Source of the DNA: Bacillota bacterium
Lineage (GTDB): Bacteria; Bacillota_A; Clostridia; DSM-8532
Assembly (NCBI GenBank): GCA_023424865.1
Contig: JAFADM010000334.1
Span: 1-6,078 of the forward strand
Reading direction: 5' to 3'
DNA: 6,078 bases
The notes under the pieces are model-generated. The model ran no database searches, was not told the origin of the DNA, and worked only from the letters and a program-made list of their open reading frames with translations. Shown here piece after piece: positions 5,831-6,078 of this stretch. The translations under genes and the position numbers were made by a program. Every line of letters begins with the position of its first letter. Positions within the stretch are counted from its first letter, which is position 1.

Positions 5831-6078
5831 CTCACAGTCTTTGGTACTTATCATACAAGATGCTTGATCTATTCTTATTCTTTCGTTTGTTTATTTAGAA
5901 GCATTTGGGTACTATTTCTGATACTAATTTAATTATACAAATTTTAACCCAATTTTAAAGTATTCTACTAATTATTTCACCAAAAAAGAATGCTTGAAAC
6001 ACTCTATTTAGGCTAAACGACCTATTTACCTCCGATTTATTCCTTATTCTTCCGCTTACGACAGAATTTTATTCAAAA
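5826..6078. other. AT-rich noncoding region upstream of the SSB-like gene
   Basis: I find no credible gene on either strand. All three minus-strand frames stop within a few codons of the window edge. The stretch is visibly more AT-rich than the genes. It holds the promoter candidate at 5932-5959 and loose repeats: ATGCTTGA at 5860-5867 and 5990-5997, an inverted AAGCAT at 5899-5904, and TATTTA at 5892-5897, 6005-6010 and 6023-6028. None forms a clear array, operator or terminator. Confidence 0.6.
5932..5959 (-). promoter_or_regulatory. Candidate sigma-A promoter for the SSB/P-loop unit
   Basis: On the minus strand a perfect TATAAT (5932-5937) lies 16 nt downstream of TTTAAA (5954-5959, 4 of 6 matches to TTGACA). 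AT-rich, UP-element-like sequence precedes it. A transcript would start near 5925 and carry a leader of about 110 nt before ATG 5813. Confidence 0.5.

Noticed and set aside
5850..5870. Plus-strand CATACAA resembling a sporulation sigma-E -10
   Set aside because: No matching -35 and no plus-strand gene downstream within the window.
5860..6028. Repeats ATGCTTGA and TATTTA as a possible iteron array
   Set aside because: The copies are few, irregularly spaced and of low complexity in AT-rich DNA; no DnaA box or replication gene of the required type is nearby.

Overview
The window reads as a chromosomal segment from a low-to-moderate GC Gram-positive anaerobe, most likely a member of the Clostridia. 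The main reasons are the priA-def-fmt gene order, the strong AGGAG-type ribosome binding sites, the Gram-positive-type lipoprotein signal with a Pro/Thr-rich linker, and a tandem-OB SSB-like protein of a kind I associate from memory with clostridia. This placement is an inference. All six genes lie on the minus strand, so the biological order runs from high to low coordinates. I see no plus-strand gene, tRNA, rRNA, CRISPR array or insertion sequence.

Region by region in transcription order: positions 6078-5814 are AT-rich noncoding DNA with a candidate sigma-A promoter (5932-5959). A two-gene unit follows: an SSB-family protein made of two OB folds (5160-5813, start corrected to an ATG) and, 18 nt later, a 136-residue P-loop NTPase of unknown function (4731-5141). 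A hairpin with a T-tract (4696-4725) closes that unit. A second, stronger 12-bp hairpin (4619-4652) lies just beyond, with a promoter-like sequence between them. Next comes priA, the replication-restart helicase (2035-4539).

The priA-def gap (1790-2034) is long and structured. It starts with a perfect 11-bp AT-rich dyad overlapping the priA stop codon and an extended -10 promoter, followed by two further inverted repeats. Downstream are def (peptide deformylase, 1319-1789) and fmt (Met-tRNA formyltransferase, 331-1299), 19 nt apart. A lipoprotein gene of glycoside hydrolase family 3 (1-347) overlaps the fmt 3' end by 17 nt and runs off the window.

Functionally, def and fmt form the N-formyl-methionine cycle: fmt adds the formyl group to initiator tRNA and def removes it from nascent proteins. 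priA and the SSB-like protein both concern single-stranded DNA, although hairpins separate their transcription units. The GH3 lipoprotein is probably a cell-wall sugar hydrolase that is translationally coupled to fmt. Most of the window is ordinary housekeeping. The least understood parts are the SSB/P-loop pair and the dyad-promoter plus structured leader ahead of def.
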